DNA of 43,283 nt. Origin: Spirogloea muscicola. Its lineage: Eukaryota > Streptophyta > Zygnematophyceae > Spirogloeales > Spirogloeaceae. Below, one piece after another: positions 22,273 through 32,634 of the stretch. Numbering within the stretch: position 1 is the first letter of the stretch; the number at the start of each line of letters is the position of its first letter. The notes below the pieces were generated by a model. That model did no database searches and was not told where the DNA came from. It worked only from the letters and a program-made list of their open reading frames with translations. The stretch lies in assembly GCA_009602725.1 (NCBI GenBank), contig WELB01000217.1, positions 178,950-222,232 on the forward strand, given 5' to 3'. The translations under genes and the position numbers were made by a program.

Positions 22273-23835
22273 ATGGCGGCGGCGCTGCTGCCGCCATGGC
22301 TGCCGCTGCTGGCGGAGCCGCCGCAGGCCCAGGCCCAGGCCCAGGATGGCGGCCCCGGCGGCGCNCGGAGCCGCCGCAGGCCCAGGCCCAGGATGGCGGC
22401 CCCGGCGGCGCCACCGCCTGCCCCGCCCCCAGCGCGCTGCGGCTGCTGGCCAGCGGCGCGCCCGAGTACGCGGCGCTCGTGGCGCTGGCCGCCGTGGGCT
22501 TCCTGGCGCTGCTGCGCCTCGCCTCCCGCGCCCTGCGCGCCCTCTGGGTGCTGCTGCTGCGCCCCGGGCGCGACCCCAGGGCCTACGGCAAGTGGGCGGT
22601 CGTGACGGGCGCCACCGACGGCATCGGCCGCGGGTTCGCCCGCGAGCTCGCTCGCCGCGGTATGGCCGTCGTGCTCGTCAGCCGCTCCCAGGACCGCCTG
22701 GACGCCGTCGCCCAGGAGCTGCGCTCCAAGTACGCCGTGGAGACTCGCACTGTGGCTGTGGACCTCGCGGCGGCGGACGTCGAGGCCCAGCTGGCCGTTG
22801 TCGGGGAGGCGCTGGCGGGCCTCGAGGTGGGCGTGCTCGTCAACAACGTGGGGGTCAGCTACCCGCACGCCCAGTACTTCCACGAGCTCTCGCCCGAGCT
22901 CATCACCGCCCTCATCCGCGTCAACGTGGAGGTCACGACGCGCCTGACGCACCTGGTGCTCACCGCCATGCTCAAGCGCCGCCGTGGCGCAATCGTCAAC
23001 ATCGGCTCCGGCGCCGCGTCGGTGCTCCCCTCCGACCCGCTTTACGCCGTCTACGCCGGCACCAAGGGGTCAGGGCCCGGCCTCTGCCACGTTGCCCATC
23101 CCTCATCCAGCTTGCGCATGCTTTGCACCTGAGCAAAGACTGCACCAGACCTGTTGCACCTTGCCAGGCGGCCAAGCATTGTTGTGGTCAAGGAAGGGAT
23201 TGCAAGTCAGAGTAACATGCAGGTTGAGAGTCCCCTTAGCCACCTACAAGTGCGGACCTTGCTGCTTTTAACCCTGCAGTCAGGACTGTGGGCTCTGCAG
23301 TTACATCGACCAGTTCTCCCGCACTCTGTACGTAGAATATAAGCACAACGGCATTGACGTGCAGTGCCAGGTAAGTGCCTTGCTTGGCCATGTGACTCTC
23401 CCTCGTATATTCTCTCTGCCATCTGGTCGTCAGGCATGTTCTACTCCGAGAGGCTTTACCAGACCCCATTTCAGGAAGCCTCCTGTAATCTTTACCTGAT
23501 GATCACTGGCTTCACCCACATGCTATTTGTGCTGAAGCATTCTCTAGCATTTGGCTGATCGATAGGCTGCAATGCAGGCACCGCTGTTTGTTGCAACCAA
23601 GCTCTCAAAGATACGGCACGCCTCTGTGTCGTGCCCGTCAGCAGATGCCTATGCCCGTGCGGGCGTCAGGCTGATTGGTTATGAACCTCGATGCACTCCA
23701 TACTGGGCACATGCGCTGATGTGGGCCCTGATTGCTGCGCTGCCGGAGCCTGTAGTGGACACATTGCGGCTGCGGCAGAGCAGCGCAATCAGGAGGCGGG
23801 CGCTGGCCAAGGAGGCCGCAAAGAAGCAGATGTGA
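22273..23835 (+). CDS. Very-long-chain 3-oxoacyl-CoA reductase (KCR type, SDR family)
   Basis: Reduces 3-ketoacyl-CoA with NADPH in the second step of very-long-chain fatty acid elongation at the ER. Exons: 22273-23068, 23301-23370 and 23578-23835. A hydrophobic membrane segment (YAALVALAAVGFLALLRLAS) precedes the SDR core: TGATDGIG cofactor loop, NNVG, catalytic Ser in NIGSGAA, and the Y-x3-K pair YAGTK spanning the end of exon 1, then YIDQFSRTLYVEYKHNGIDV. The C-terminus KKQM fits the dilysine ER-retrieval signal. The N-terminal coding region is disrupted at N22365 by an unmerged repeat of the preceding ~50 bases, which shifts the frame; collapsing it gives one open frame from ATG 22273, about 360 residues. 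The Ala/Gln-rich N-terminus is longer than usual for the family. Confidence 0.92.
22314..22411. repeat. Unmerged duplicate sequence around a single N
   Basis: The stretch before N22365 (starting CGGAGCCGCCGCAGGCCCAG) is repeated after it almost exactly, differing only by one GCCCAG unit. Both copies end in GATGGCGGCCCCGGCGGCGC. This is the signature of two contig ends that overlap but were joined with an N. It breaks the KCR reading frame. Confidence 0.9.
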
Positions 23836-24690
23836 TGAGGGGCCTGCGGGTGCAGAGGGAAGCGCAAGAGGAGGTGGTGGCCTGATTGGCGAAGGTTGAT
23901 TGCTGCCTGTCAATGGTGCAGTGGCCAAGACCGCTGCAACTCTAGGTGCCCAGATGGCCTTTGGCAGCCGCAGCCGAGTTCGCGCGGTGGGGTGCTGCAC
24001 CTTGGCAGGCAGGGTGCATGGCGCACTTTCACTGTTCAAGAAAGCCAACGACGCCAAGCCTGCACGTTGATTCCCCGCGCAGCCCAATCAGTAGGATCAC
24101 GTTGGGCACTCCTCTGCAACCGCCGTTGCCACTTACATTTTGTACGTACTTGGAGGGGTCCGTTGAGGGCTTGCTCCCCTCTCCCCCCCGGGTCACAGTC
24201 ACTGCTTTGTAGGCTGGTCTTGCGTTCTCGTTTGCAGGAGGAGGTGCTTGAGGCACCTTCTTTTGCTCGTGCCTCTGGCACAAGTCCGGCCACTCAATAT
24301 CCCCATAGTATAATTCACCAGCTTGCTTCTACTCTTCCTATATATCGAAAGAACCTTGGATTTCAGCCTTTCCGATTTGCACAATAACATACATCTGATT
24401 GTTTGTATGTTACTTCCTCTTCCTTTCCTTTTTTACTTCTCAAGTGCTTTTGCGATACACCTTGTTTGGCCTCAACTACGTCTACCGCGGAATCTACTTG
24501 CAACCTACACCAATTGTGTGGTGGGATGCACCCAATTTCACAGGAGTGGCCAGCTTCATCAGCCCGTTCGATGGGGGCGCTCTTTGCTCAACTGTGTGGT
24601 GTTTTCCCCCCGCTTGCTGCCGCCTTGGTGTTTGAGCTTGTTGATGCGTGGCGCAGCCCACCAAATGAAGAAAAAGCTCTTGGAAGGGGG

Positions 24691-26035
24691 CAATGGCTGA
24701 GAAAGGCTAGCCCAAAGAACGAACAAGGTCCTAAGGAGTCAGAAAGCGGAAGGCACCTATCAAGGCAAATAATTGCTGAGAATGGCCCCTCAGTAAGCCC
24801 CGGTAAGCAGCCGCAAGGTGGTAGAAGTAGCAGCGGGGAAGGAGTCGCCCCGCCTATACAACTGAGGCAGCAGCTAGGGCACGACCAGCAGGCAGATGCA
24901 AAGCAGGAGCCGGGGAACACTGCAGGCCGATTGGAAGTTGCATGCGATGCACAAGGGCCACAGAGCATGAGAGGGAGGAGGCGGTGACTGTGAGAGGCCA
25001 GCCCTGTGTGAGAGAAGCTCTTCCAGGAAAGGTGGCAGACAACAAAGAAAGGATGTGAATGGGAAAGGCCAGCCCATATTGAATGACCAGGTTCAAGGGA
25101 GAAGCCCAGCATGGAAGCGCAAACCTCTCGGCTACAGAAGTGGCTTCTATGGATGGCCTCTCAATACCCCGTGTCAAATCATCAGCGAGTGGCAGGGCAA
25201 GATCGTTCAAAGGGGCGAGCTGGGAAAGGCCAGCCCTTAATATTGGAGAATCATGACCAGCAGGCACACGAAAGGGACGGAGGGTCTTCAGGGTGTGAAG
25301 AATTTCGCCACTCCACAACCTGGCTCGCGTTGGACCAAAAAGCAAGGCGCGAGGTGTAATTCAAGTGAAGGCGAGGCCAAGCCGAGCCAAAGCAGAGCCA
25401 ATGCAAATAACCAGATCTTAGGAAAGCCTGTGCACTAAGCAGAGGAAGTGCGAAGTTTGGGTCTACACAGAGCAAAAGGTTTTGGCGGAAGGGGGCTAAG
25501 GCAGGCTTTAGTACGTACAGGTGAGCACATGCAAATAGATGGGTAACTTGAAATCTAGGATTTAAGGTGACTCGGAATTAAGCTCCCATCCGCTGTAGTC
25601 TCTTGCATAGCTATGTGGTTTTGGCGCCTTTCTTTCGGCCCTTAGGACCTTGTCCATCCTGGCTATCTACAGGCCCCGCCTTACACTGGAGGAGCTGTTA
25701 CTAAGTGGGGTCGGAGCACCGGCGTCGATGTAAAGTGGTGGCCTGGCTTAGGGCTCAGGTAGAGGTAGAGAAGTCGCGCGGTGCGCGGAAGTGAAAGGGT
25801 GGCCAATGCAAGCCAGTACATCGTTCAGGCAGAAGCTAGTGCAAAGAGTGGGCAACATGAAACCAAGCCCTGTGCTAAGGTGGCGACAGAAGAAGAGAAA
25901 GAAAGAGGGATGGCTACAGAAGAGAAAGACTCTTCCAAGAGAGGGCGGTGGCTGGAAGAGGCCAGCCCAGGCAAAAGACAGTGCTCGCCCATAGAGAAGA
26001 GGGGCTGGCAAAGCCAGCCCAAAAAAGAATGGACA
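24691..26035 (+). repeat. Cluster of short hairpin repeats (GGCTGG-loop-CCAGCC family)
   Basis: Copies lie at about 24694-24720, 24981-25004, 25055-25080, 25218-25240, 25947-25970 and 26001-26035. Most keep an inverted pair: GGCTGG-AAGAGG-CCAGCC at 25947, GGGCTGGC-AAA-GCCAGCCC at 26004, and GGCT-GAGAAAGG-CTAGCC at 24694 (shorter stem). Downstream AAAAGAATGGACAA or AAAGAACGAACAAGG follows in several copies. No open reading frame is conserved. The family is not one I recognise. Confidence 0.7.
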
Positions 26036-26246
26036 ATATTCAAAGCCAAAGAAAGAGGAGTCGGAAAAAAGGACTACACTACAAAACACTGCAAACCACA
26101 TAGACGATGCAGAGAAAAGCTCAGTACCCACGAGTGAGCAACATCAGGTCTGAGTAGCTCGCTGCAGGGAAACAGGCACTCCGCCGAAACCCAGAGGCGG
26201 CGGCCACAGCACGGCCTGCTCGCGTGTGGACGGCGTGGGCAAGGGA

Positions 26247-26305
26247 GAGCAAGCGCGGCCAGATTAACTGGTGGCTGGGAGAGGCCAGCCCAAAAGAATG
26301 GACAA
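26247..26305 (+). repeat. 59-bp repeat copy identical to one at 43047-43105
   Basis: From GAGCAAGCGCGGCCAG to GAATGGACAA these 59 bases match 43047-43105 exactly. A third copy at 42641-42698 differs by a few bases, including one within the hairpin loop. The central part is GGCTGG-GAGAGG-CCAGCC. Such identity in non-coding DNA points to recent spread or strong constraint. Confidence 0.9.
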
Positions 26306-26650
26306 CAATGGCATGGCAAGGGAGCGTTGAAGCGTTACCGCCAGGCGCAGGTGGAAAGACTTGGGCGAGGGAACCGGCGGCGTTGAAGCCGGGCATCGCT
26401 CCTGGCAGACCCGGCCGCCGGTCAATGGCCTGGCGGGCAAGCCGCTGAAGGAGATCCAGCCAGCGGCTGCCGAAAGCCCCGTGTACATCCATCGCCAGGG
26501 CCGCGAATTCCCCGCTCGGGTGATCAGCAAAGAACGAACAGAGTCCGAAGGGGCCATGGAAACCCTAAACCGTTGAGCACAATTAGTAACTCCTAGTAAG
26601 CAGCCGCAGGTCGGAGATACTGTTCTCCTGGTAGCGGGTCCTCTGCATTT

Positions 26651-27173
26651 TCAGGCCCCTTCGTAGCTGCTTAGCGCTTTTTAGCCCCTCCATCATTTGG
26701 CCCCTCCGAACCTTTTTCAATTCTTTTCCGGGCTGGCTTTTCACAGCCCTTGCCCCCATTGGGAGTGCCACTTCTTCACTCTGGCTAGGGCCCGTGGCTA
26801 GGACCCGTGGTTAGCTGAGCCGGTCAATCCGCTGTAGATGAGGTACGACTCTAGATGTGCTTCCCTTTGTACTTGGCCACTTGGCCTTTGTTTGATTCAA
26901 ATACACGGAAGATGTCCTGGCTAGGGCAAGGGCACGACCGGCGCGGAGATGCAGCGAAGACAGCTTTACCAGCCTAGTCTGTCGGATTTGGGGCTCCTCA
27001 CTCGTAACTACTGAGTGGTCCACCCTCCCCCGTCCCGACATAGCCTCTTCAGGCCCCTTCGCAGCTGCTTAGCGCTTTTTAGGCCCCTCCATCATCTGGC
27101 CCCTTCGAACCTTTGCCAATTCCTTTTCGGGCTGGCTTTTCACAGCCCTTGCCCCCATTGGGAGTGCCCCTTC
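26651..27173. repeat. Pair of ~125-bp direct repeats
   Basis: About 26651-26775 and 27049-27173 are near-identical direct copies, both starting TCAGGCCCCTTCG and ending CATTGGGAGTGCC. Each contains a minus-strand hairpin of the same family (plus strand GGGCTGGCTTTTCACAGCCC). The intervening ~270 bases are unique. They could be the two ends of a small element or a local duplication. A further plus-strand hairpin, GGCTGGG-ATTG-CCCAGCC, follows at about 27194-27213. Confidence 0.8.
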
Positions 27174-27409
27174 GCTTTACCAGTGGAGGGCGATGGCTGG
27201 GATTGCCCAGCCCAGGAGAACACGGAACAGCGGGGCCCGCGCCGACCGTACTGGAGAGCCGAGCCACGCGCCCGCCCGCAGGCGGTGCCGATGATTTTGC
27301 ATCGGGCGGCGACGAGGCCAGCGGCGTGGCCGGCCCGGCGCCCCAGGATGGCCCAGATGCTCGACGCCTGGCCCAGACCCCGGCGTCTCGTCCCGCCCAC
27401 CCGGCCTCC

Positions 27410-28837
27410 NTGCAGCCCCCCGGCGGCCCCGGCGTGACGCCCGCCGCCGCCGCCGCCGCCGCCGCGGCCGCCAAGCTGCAGCAGCACTTCCTGCTGCCCG
27501 CGCTGGCCGACTTCCCTATGACCGCCCCCAAGCGAGGTCCGCCGCCTGCTCCTGCGCCTCCCCTGCCAGGACCGCCCAGTCGCACCCCCTTGCTTCCGTC
27601 CGTCGATCGAGCAGGCGCTCCATAGCCGTCGCCGCGCAGGCCCCCCCCTGGCGCCGCTGCCCTCCTTCGCCGGGCGGCCCGGCTGGCCTGGAGAAGCCGA
27701 CGACCTTGGCCCTTCGCGCGCGGGCTCAGTGGGGCGGGGACGACCCGCCGTTAGGCACGGCATGCCCCTCGCTTCTAGGAGTGCTGCTTGGCCAGAGGGG
27801 CAGGGTGGTCTGCAGCTGCTGCTTGTCGTGCGCAGCAGGGTCGAAGCAGCAGCAAATCACGACGCGGCTGAGGGCTTGGGCCGCGACGTCTGACCTTCGC
27901 TGTCACCCGGCGCAGAAAGGGGTGCCGAGGGGCCCGCCAGCAGCAGCATCGCCTGTCCGCCGACAAGTTGTCGGGCCGCGGAGCTTGGTCCACTTGGTCC
28001 TGGAGCAGACGAAGATGCAGAGTTGTCGGCCCCTCACAGATGTGCTGGGTCTCATTTGGGCCATCTGTCTTGCTGCTGCAGACAGCGATGCAGAGTCGAG
28101 GCGGGTCCCAGAGATGAAGAAGGCCAAGGTCAGCGCCGATGCTGCTCAGCCGTCTGAGGATGCCAAGCAGGACGCTGGCCCTGCGCAGCCGGCGACATCC
28201 AGCGGCCAGGCTCCCCTGGAGAAGACGACCTCCAAGCAGAAGTCGACCCTCACGCCTGGCCGCCGAGGCCCCACGTCTGCCGACAAGGAGCACAAGCGCA
28301 TGAAGAGGTGGGCGCCCTCCTTTGGTCCTTGAGTGCAGCATCGAGTCATTGGTCGCTTAGCATGATATCCCGCAGTCGAGGTGCCGCTTCAGACGACTGT
28401 GGAGCCCCGTGGAGGTGAGGGCTGGCCAATCCCTGCTCTGTTGTGCTGACTGCACTGGACTGCTCGCATCTGTCCAGGCTTTTGCGGAACCGGGTGTCTG
28501 CTCAGCAGGCCAGGGAGCGCAAGAAGGTCTACATGTCTGACTTGGAGGGTCGCAGCAAAGAGCTGGAGCAAAGGAATGCTGAGCTCGAGGAGAAGGTTTC
28601 TACGCTGCAGCGCGAGAACTTCATGCTGCGCCAGGTCGGTAGCAAGCCCACAATTCAGCAGATGCGAGCAGTCATGCCATCGATAGGTTCTTGGCTACTA
28701 GCGGCAGGACCTTCATTGCCTTCGTCTTTTGCCTTTTGTGTCTCCACTGCTGAAGCTGACAACCTGCTTCTGCCTGCTTACAGATTGTGAAGAACACAAC
28801 CCTCAAGAAGAACGGAGGAAGCCCTGATGCATCATAA
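27410..28837 (+). CDS. HY5-like bZIP transcription factor with COP1-type VP motif
   Basis: A DNA-binding regulator resembling HY5, the plant bZIP that promotes light responses and is degraded through the COP1 ubiquitin ligase. Exons: 27410-27536, 28082-28307, 28478-28634 and 28784-28837, in frame for 187 residues. The start codon reads NTG, so it is ATG only if the N is A; this start gives MQPPGGPG and a polyalanine run. Residues ~43-54 read [12 protein letters not shown], like the acidic plus V-P-E motif that HY5 uses to bind COP1. The basic region has NRVSAQQAR (N-x7-R, 122-130) followed by [10 protein letters not shown] and a leucine zipper ([20 protein letters not shown]), then IVKNTT as in HY5. 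The protein is similar in length to plant HY5. Binding to G-box/ACGT sites and light control are inferred from family. Intron 1 uses the donor GTCCGC. Confidence 0.9.
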
Positions 28838-29992
28838 CAGGAGCTTCATTGATGCCCTGGCATCAATGAGCGCACTTAGTGGTTGTGCTCAAGTACCAAG
28901 AAGGGTTATGGATGAGACGTGAGTACTGTCCTCGTGTCACAGGGCCACTGTTAAAGTGAGCATTGCCTGCTTCAGCCCTCAGCTTAGAGACTTTAGGACA
29001 CCTCGCCTAGCTGCCGACATGGGTTGCTGTTGCCAAAGGGAGCAACTGATGTGTGGTACATGCTCATTGCTAACAGCAGAGAGGAAGGGCTATGTAGCTC
29101 TCATCGTGCCTTTACCAGCCTTCTCCATGTTGCTCAGAGCAAACGAGAAGCCTATTCTACTTTCTCCAACCCCAATTCAGAAGTTGTACAGACACTTCTG
29201 AGCAGCGTACTAGCCTGCTACCAGATTCAGCCACTCGATCAGGAGATTGGGTTGGTCATGTTTTCTTATTCGGGATTCGAGTGTTCTTATTACAGTCATT
29301 CTCCATCAATCCAAAGACAGCCGTTAGAAGGCATGCACGGCAACTCTGAGGTGCCTGTAGATTGAGTTACTCTGTGTGCTGTAGACACATTGCTCTCCAG
29401 CTTTTATCACTTCATCTCTTAAGTCAGATCTGTAGGGGTTTGCATAGGTTGGAGGAATGAGATCCTGTTTCTACCAGCAGAGATGTCTGTCAACGCTGCG
29501 CAGCACTGCTTTTAGTAGTGCATGAAGGAGAGTGGTCTTCATAGACTGCATGTTGATTATTCTCTAGTTGGAAAGTCTACGACATCTAGATGGCTGTGCA
29601 GGGTGTTGAGCACACACTCTCGAATTGTGGCGACGAAGTTGTGAGCCTAGGCCTGACCGGCAAATTACTGAGGCAACTGAATCAACAAGCTGTCACCTAT
29701 GCTGGGGATGATTACAAGACAAGCTGGCTGCCACAAAGTAGGTCAGGCAACCGTTGCTGAGGACCTGTCAAACAGAAGTGGTTGCTTACGGACCATTATA
29801 CTCTCTTCATTGTCAGAGGATCTAACAGTTTGCCATGTCATACCTGATATAAATGCCCAGAATAGAGCTAGTTCTCCTCCTTTGCAGACTTCTCCTGTCC
29901 CCAAGTTGTGAGCCAATGCATCCTGACTTGTGCTGCAGTGCAGGGTGGAATGCAGTGTCATGGACCAGTGGTCATGGCCTATTATTGTGGAC
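28838..29992. other. Convergent intergenic interval, nothing recognised
   Basis: Lies between the 3' ends of the HY5-like and NMT genes. It contains both 3' UTRs. TTACA at 29712-29716 is TGTAA on the minus strand, 277 bases past the NMT stop, and is a plausible NMT poly(A) signal. No repeat of the hairpin family and no coding motif was found. Confidence 0.5.
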
Positions 29993-31990
29993 CTAGAGGA
30001 GCACAAGGCCAAGCTCGGAGGGGCTCAAAGTCTGACTGAGTCGGTAATTGTAAAGGTAGTAGTGGAGATGGCCATCACCAGGCCCAAATTTGAGCTCTTT
30101 CAAAAATTCCTGACACAGTCCAGATGTGTAATGTGAGTTGACAAGAGCAGCTTCGGAACTCCATAGCGACTGCTATGATTCTGGCGCCACATATCTGCCA
30201 ATTCCTGAGCCTCGCAAGCTCTGCCCCGAGGAACCAAAAGTCACAGCACCTGATTATGCATGATGTCAAGGGCGTTGAAGACGTCGTATTGCTTCTGCAT
30301 TGCAACTATGAGCGCCTCCTGCATCAGATCCTGCTTGCACAACGGTGGGTCTTGAGGTTGCCAGTCATAAAATCGTTGGAGTACAAGAGTTCTCATACTG
30401 GAGAATCAGGCCAGCACCACTGAGAAATGCAGAATGACTCATATACTGACCTTGAGCTTCACGCTGGTGGCCACATTGTAATAAGAGTAGGCGGCCCTCA
30501 GGGTTGAATGGGACTCATTACCAATGATACTGCATAACCTTGGGGAGCTCACGGGGGTCAGTGAAGCCGGCACAGAAACAAGCTTTCGCTTCCTGTGAGA
30601 AGGTCCCCATACCAGTGAGTCGTAGGCCAACCTGGAGTTGAGAGTGTAGAAGGAGAAGAAGTCGGTGATGGTTTGCGTGGATGGGTTGTCTACCACCCAG
30701 CAGTCCACGACACTTTCGACGGGTAGCAGCAAATGCTCGATGTCTGCCTCAGTGAAGCTCGGCGCGACAAGAAACTGCAAGATAACCAGAGCATGGGGAG
30801 GTCCTCGGTTTTCTGCAATCGCAGAGCATCTTGACATAGAAAGCCCACCTGCAGTCCCGTGAGGAGCGTGGGCACACCTGGGAGAGGTAGGAGCTGAGCA
30901 GTCGGCACACGGAGGAGACATCGCGCCGCTCCATGGGCCGCAGGCCTGGTATAGCCGGTGCGGTCGGCAGCTTGTAGAGCTTGATGGTGCGGCTCATGGT
31001 CATGCGCGGCATGAGCCTGGAGAAGCCCACTTCGATGAGCTTCTTCGGGTTCAGGGACCTGTGCCAGTACTGCAAAAGCATGCAACCGGGCCTCTGTCAG
31101 GACCTCATCGACGAACGCGAGACTTCGGGGGGGTGCAGGGCCTGTCCGAGCTCACCAAGCGCGAGCAGTGCCTCACCGAGCAAAATGACAGCGCCCCTGC
31201 GCAGGCTGCCTGAGCGGGCAAGGCGAACTGGTCTCGTGTTGCCGCGCAAGACATGGGTGTTACCTGGCAGGTGGCGAAGGGCGTGGGGAGGACGATGCCC
31301 GCGGTGTAGGCCGCCTGCCAGATGCCCTCCAGGTGCACGCGCCGCGTCACCTCCTTGATGAGCACCGGCGCTAGGCGCTTGGAGCGCAGCTTCTTGTGGA
31401 TGCACAAAAAGTTGATCTCGGCCACGCGCACGACGCGCACCCGGAAGCGGATGCTGGCACCCGCCCCAGCACCCGCCTGAGCGCCCGTCAGCAAGCGAGC
31501 GAGCGACTGAACGCGGCTGCTGATGCCGAGAGAGCGGCTGTAGCTCAGCCAGAGGGTGCTCATGACCATGTCAGCGGAGCCACAGGCTAGCGAGCTGAAC
31601 GAGCGATGTGGGCGGGTTGAGCAAAGAGGGGAGGCAGTGGCGGACTTGGCGGGCACGCCGGTGATGAAGGCGACGAGCTTGCGGGAGGCCTTGGCGCGGA
31701 CGCCGAGGTGCCAGGCGGGGAGGTAGCCGGGGGGCTTGAGCGCCCAGCGCAAGAAGTCGGGGCTGTAGTCGAAGCGGAACATGGCGTCGTCGTCCTCCAC
31801 GTAGTTCCCAGCCAGCAGCGCGTACACCTCGTTCACCACGTTGCCGTCGTCCACGTCGCACGTGCACCACTCGAAGCTCGCGGGCAGCCCGTAGGGCTCC
31901 ACGCGCACCCCCCCCGCCGCGCCCCCCGCCGGCGCCGCCTCGATGGGGCCCTCCGGCAGGCCTGCCCACAAGCGCCGCCGCAGCGGCTCT
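29993..31990 (-). CDS. Glycylpeptide N-tetradecanoyltransferase (NMT), N-terminus missing
   Basis: Transfers myristate from myristoyl-CoA to N-terminal glycines of proteins. Exons on the minus strand, 5' to 3': about 31990-31646, 31453-31264, 31069-30878, 30774-30632, 30529-30451, 30333-30250 and 30109-29993. Phases agree across all visible junctions. Matching motifs in order are [146 protein letters not shown] and [17 protein letters not shown]. It ends in GLVLL; in this family the C-terminal carboxylate is the catalytic base. The usual ~60-90 N-terminal residues (including the FWxTQPV region) are absent: an in-frame stop lies just upstream, then a single N and the palindrome. Loss is probably an assembly effect. 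Confidence 0.93.
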
Positions 31991-32042
31991 CAGATCTCCG
32001 CCGCCACCGCCACCGCCGGGCGCGCTGGCGCTGCCGCGACGT

Positions 32043-32634
32043 NAAGCCCACGAGCAGCAGGCGCATCTCGCGCTCGCGCCGCTTGAGCTTGCGGATGATG
32101 GACAGCAGGCCCATGGCGGCGGCGGCGGCGGCGGCGGCTTCGCGGCCATGGGGGGGCCCTCGACAAGCTCTTGGGGTTTAGGCTAAGGTTTCGGGGATTA
32201 GGGTTTAGGTTTAGGAGGGTTCGGGGTGAGAGGCAGCCCTGGAGCTCCGGAGGCGCCTGCTCCGGGGGAGCGGCCATGGCCTCCCCCCCCCCACCTCGCC
32301 CCGTCGCCCCCGCCGCGACCTCCGCCGCCGCCGCCGCCGGCGGCGGCGGCGGCGGAGGTCGCGGCGGGGGCGACGGGGCGAGGTGGGGGGGGGGAGGCCA
32401 TGGCCGCTCCCCCGGAGCAGGCGCCTCCGGAGCTCCAGGGCTGCCTCTCACCCCGAACCCTCCTAAACCTAAACCCTAATCCCCGAAACCTTAGCCTAAA
32501 CCCCAAGAGCTTGTCGAGGGCCCCCCCATGGCCGCGAAGCCGCCGCCGCCGCCGCCGCCGCCATGGGCCTGCTGTCCATCATCCGCAAGCTCAAGCGGCG
32601 CGAGCGCGAGATGCGCCTGCTGCTCGTGGGCTTG
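32043..32634. repeat. Perfect ~590-bp palindrome beside a single N
   Basis: Symmetry is centred between 32338 and 32339. From 32044 to 32633 the left half is the exact reverse complement of the right half, including equal runs of 10 C and 10 G and the telomere-like motif in each arm. The outer 72 bases of the arms contain the first ARL2 codons, so the ARL2 start is present on both strands. Symmetry stops exactly at N32043. The right arm continues into the intact ARL2 gene; the left copy is cut at the N. This pattern suggests an inverted fold-back copy created in amplification, sequencing or assembly rather than a stable genomic palindrome. Confidence 0.95.

Larger units (their letters stand above)
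23836..27409. other. Repeat-rich non-coding interval between KCR and HY5-like gene
   Basis: About 3.6 kb without a supportable gene; open frames present are shadows of repeats. It contains at least seven plus-strand copies of a short hairpin repeat, listed separately, and a ~125-bp direct repeat pair. The stretch 25440-25780 shows nothing recognisable. TGTAA occurs at about 25354, far from the KCR stop, so the KCR 3' end was not located. Confidence 0.6.

Noticed and set aside
24400-26600. Several 70-190 residue open frames in the KCR-HY5 interval
   Set aside because: Their translations share only repeat-derived peptides such as EEASP or GLASPS, have no domain, and change frame between repeat copies.
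32198-32506. Identical 102-residue proteins predicted on both strands near 32170-32506
   Set aside because: They are identical because the DNA is a palindrome; the sequence is 5' UTR and low-complexity GC repeat, not a gene.
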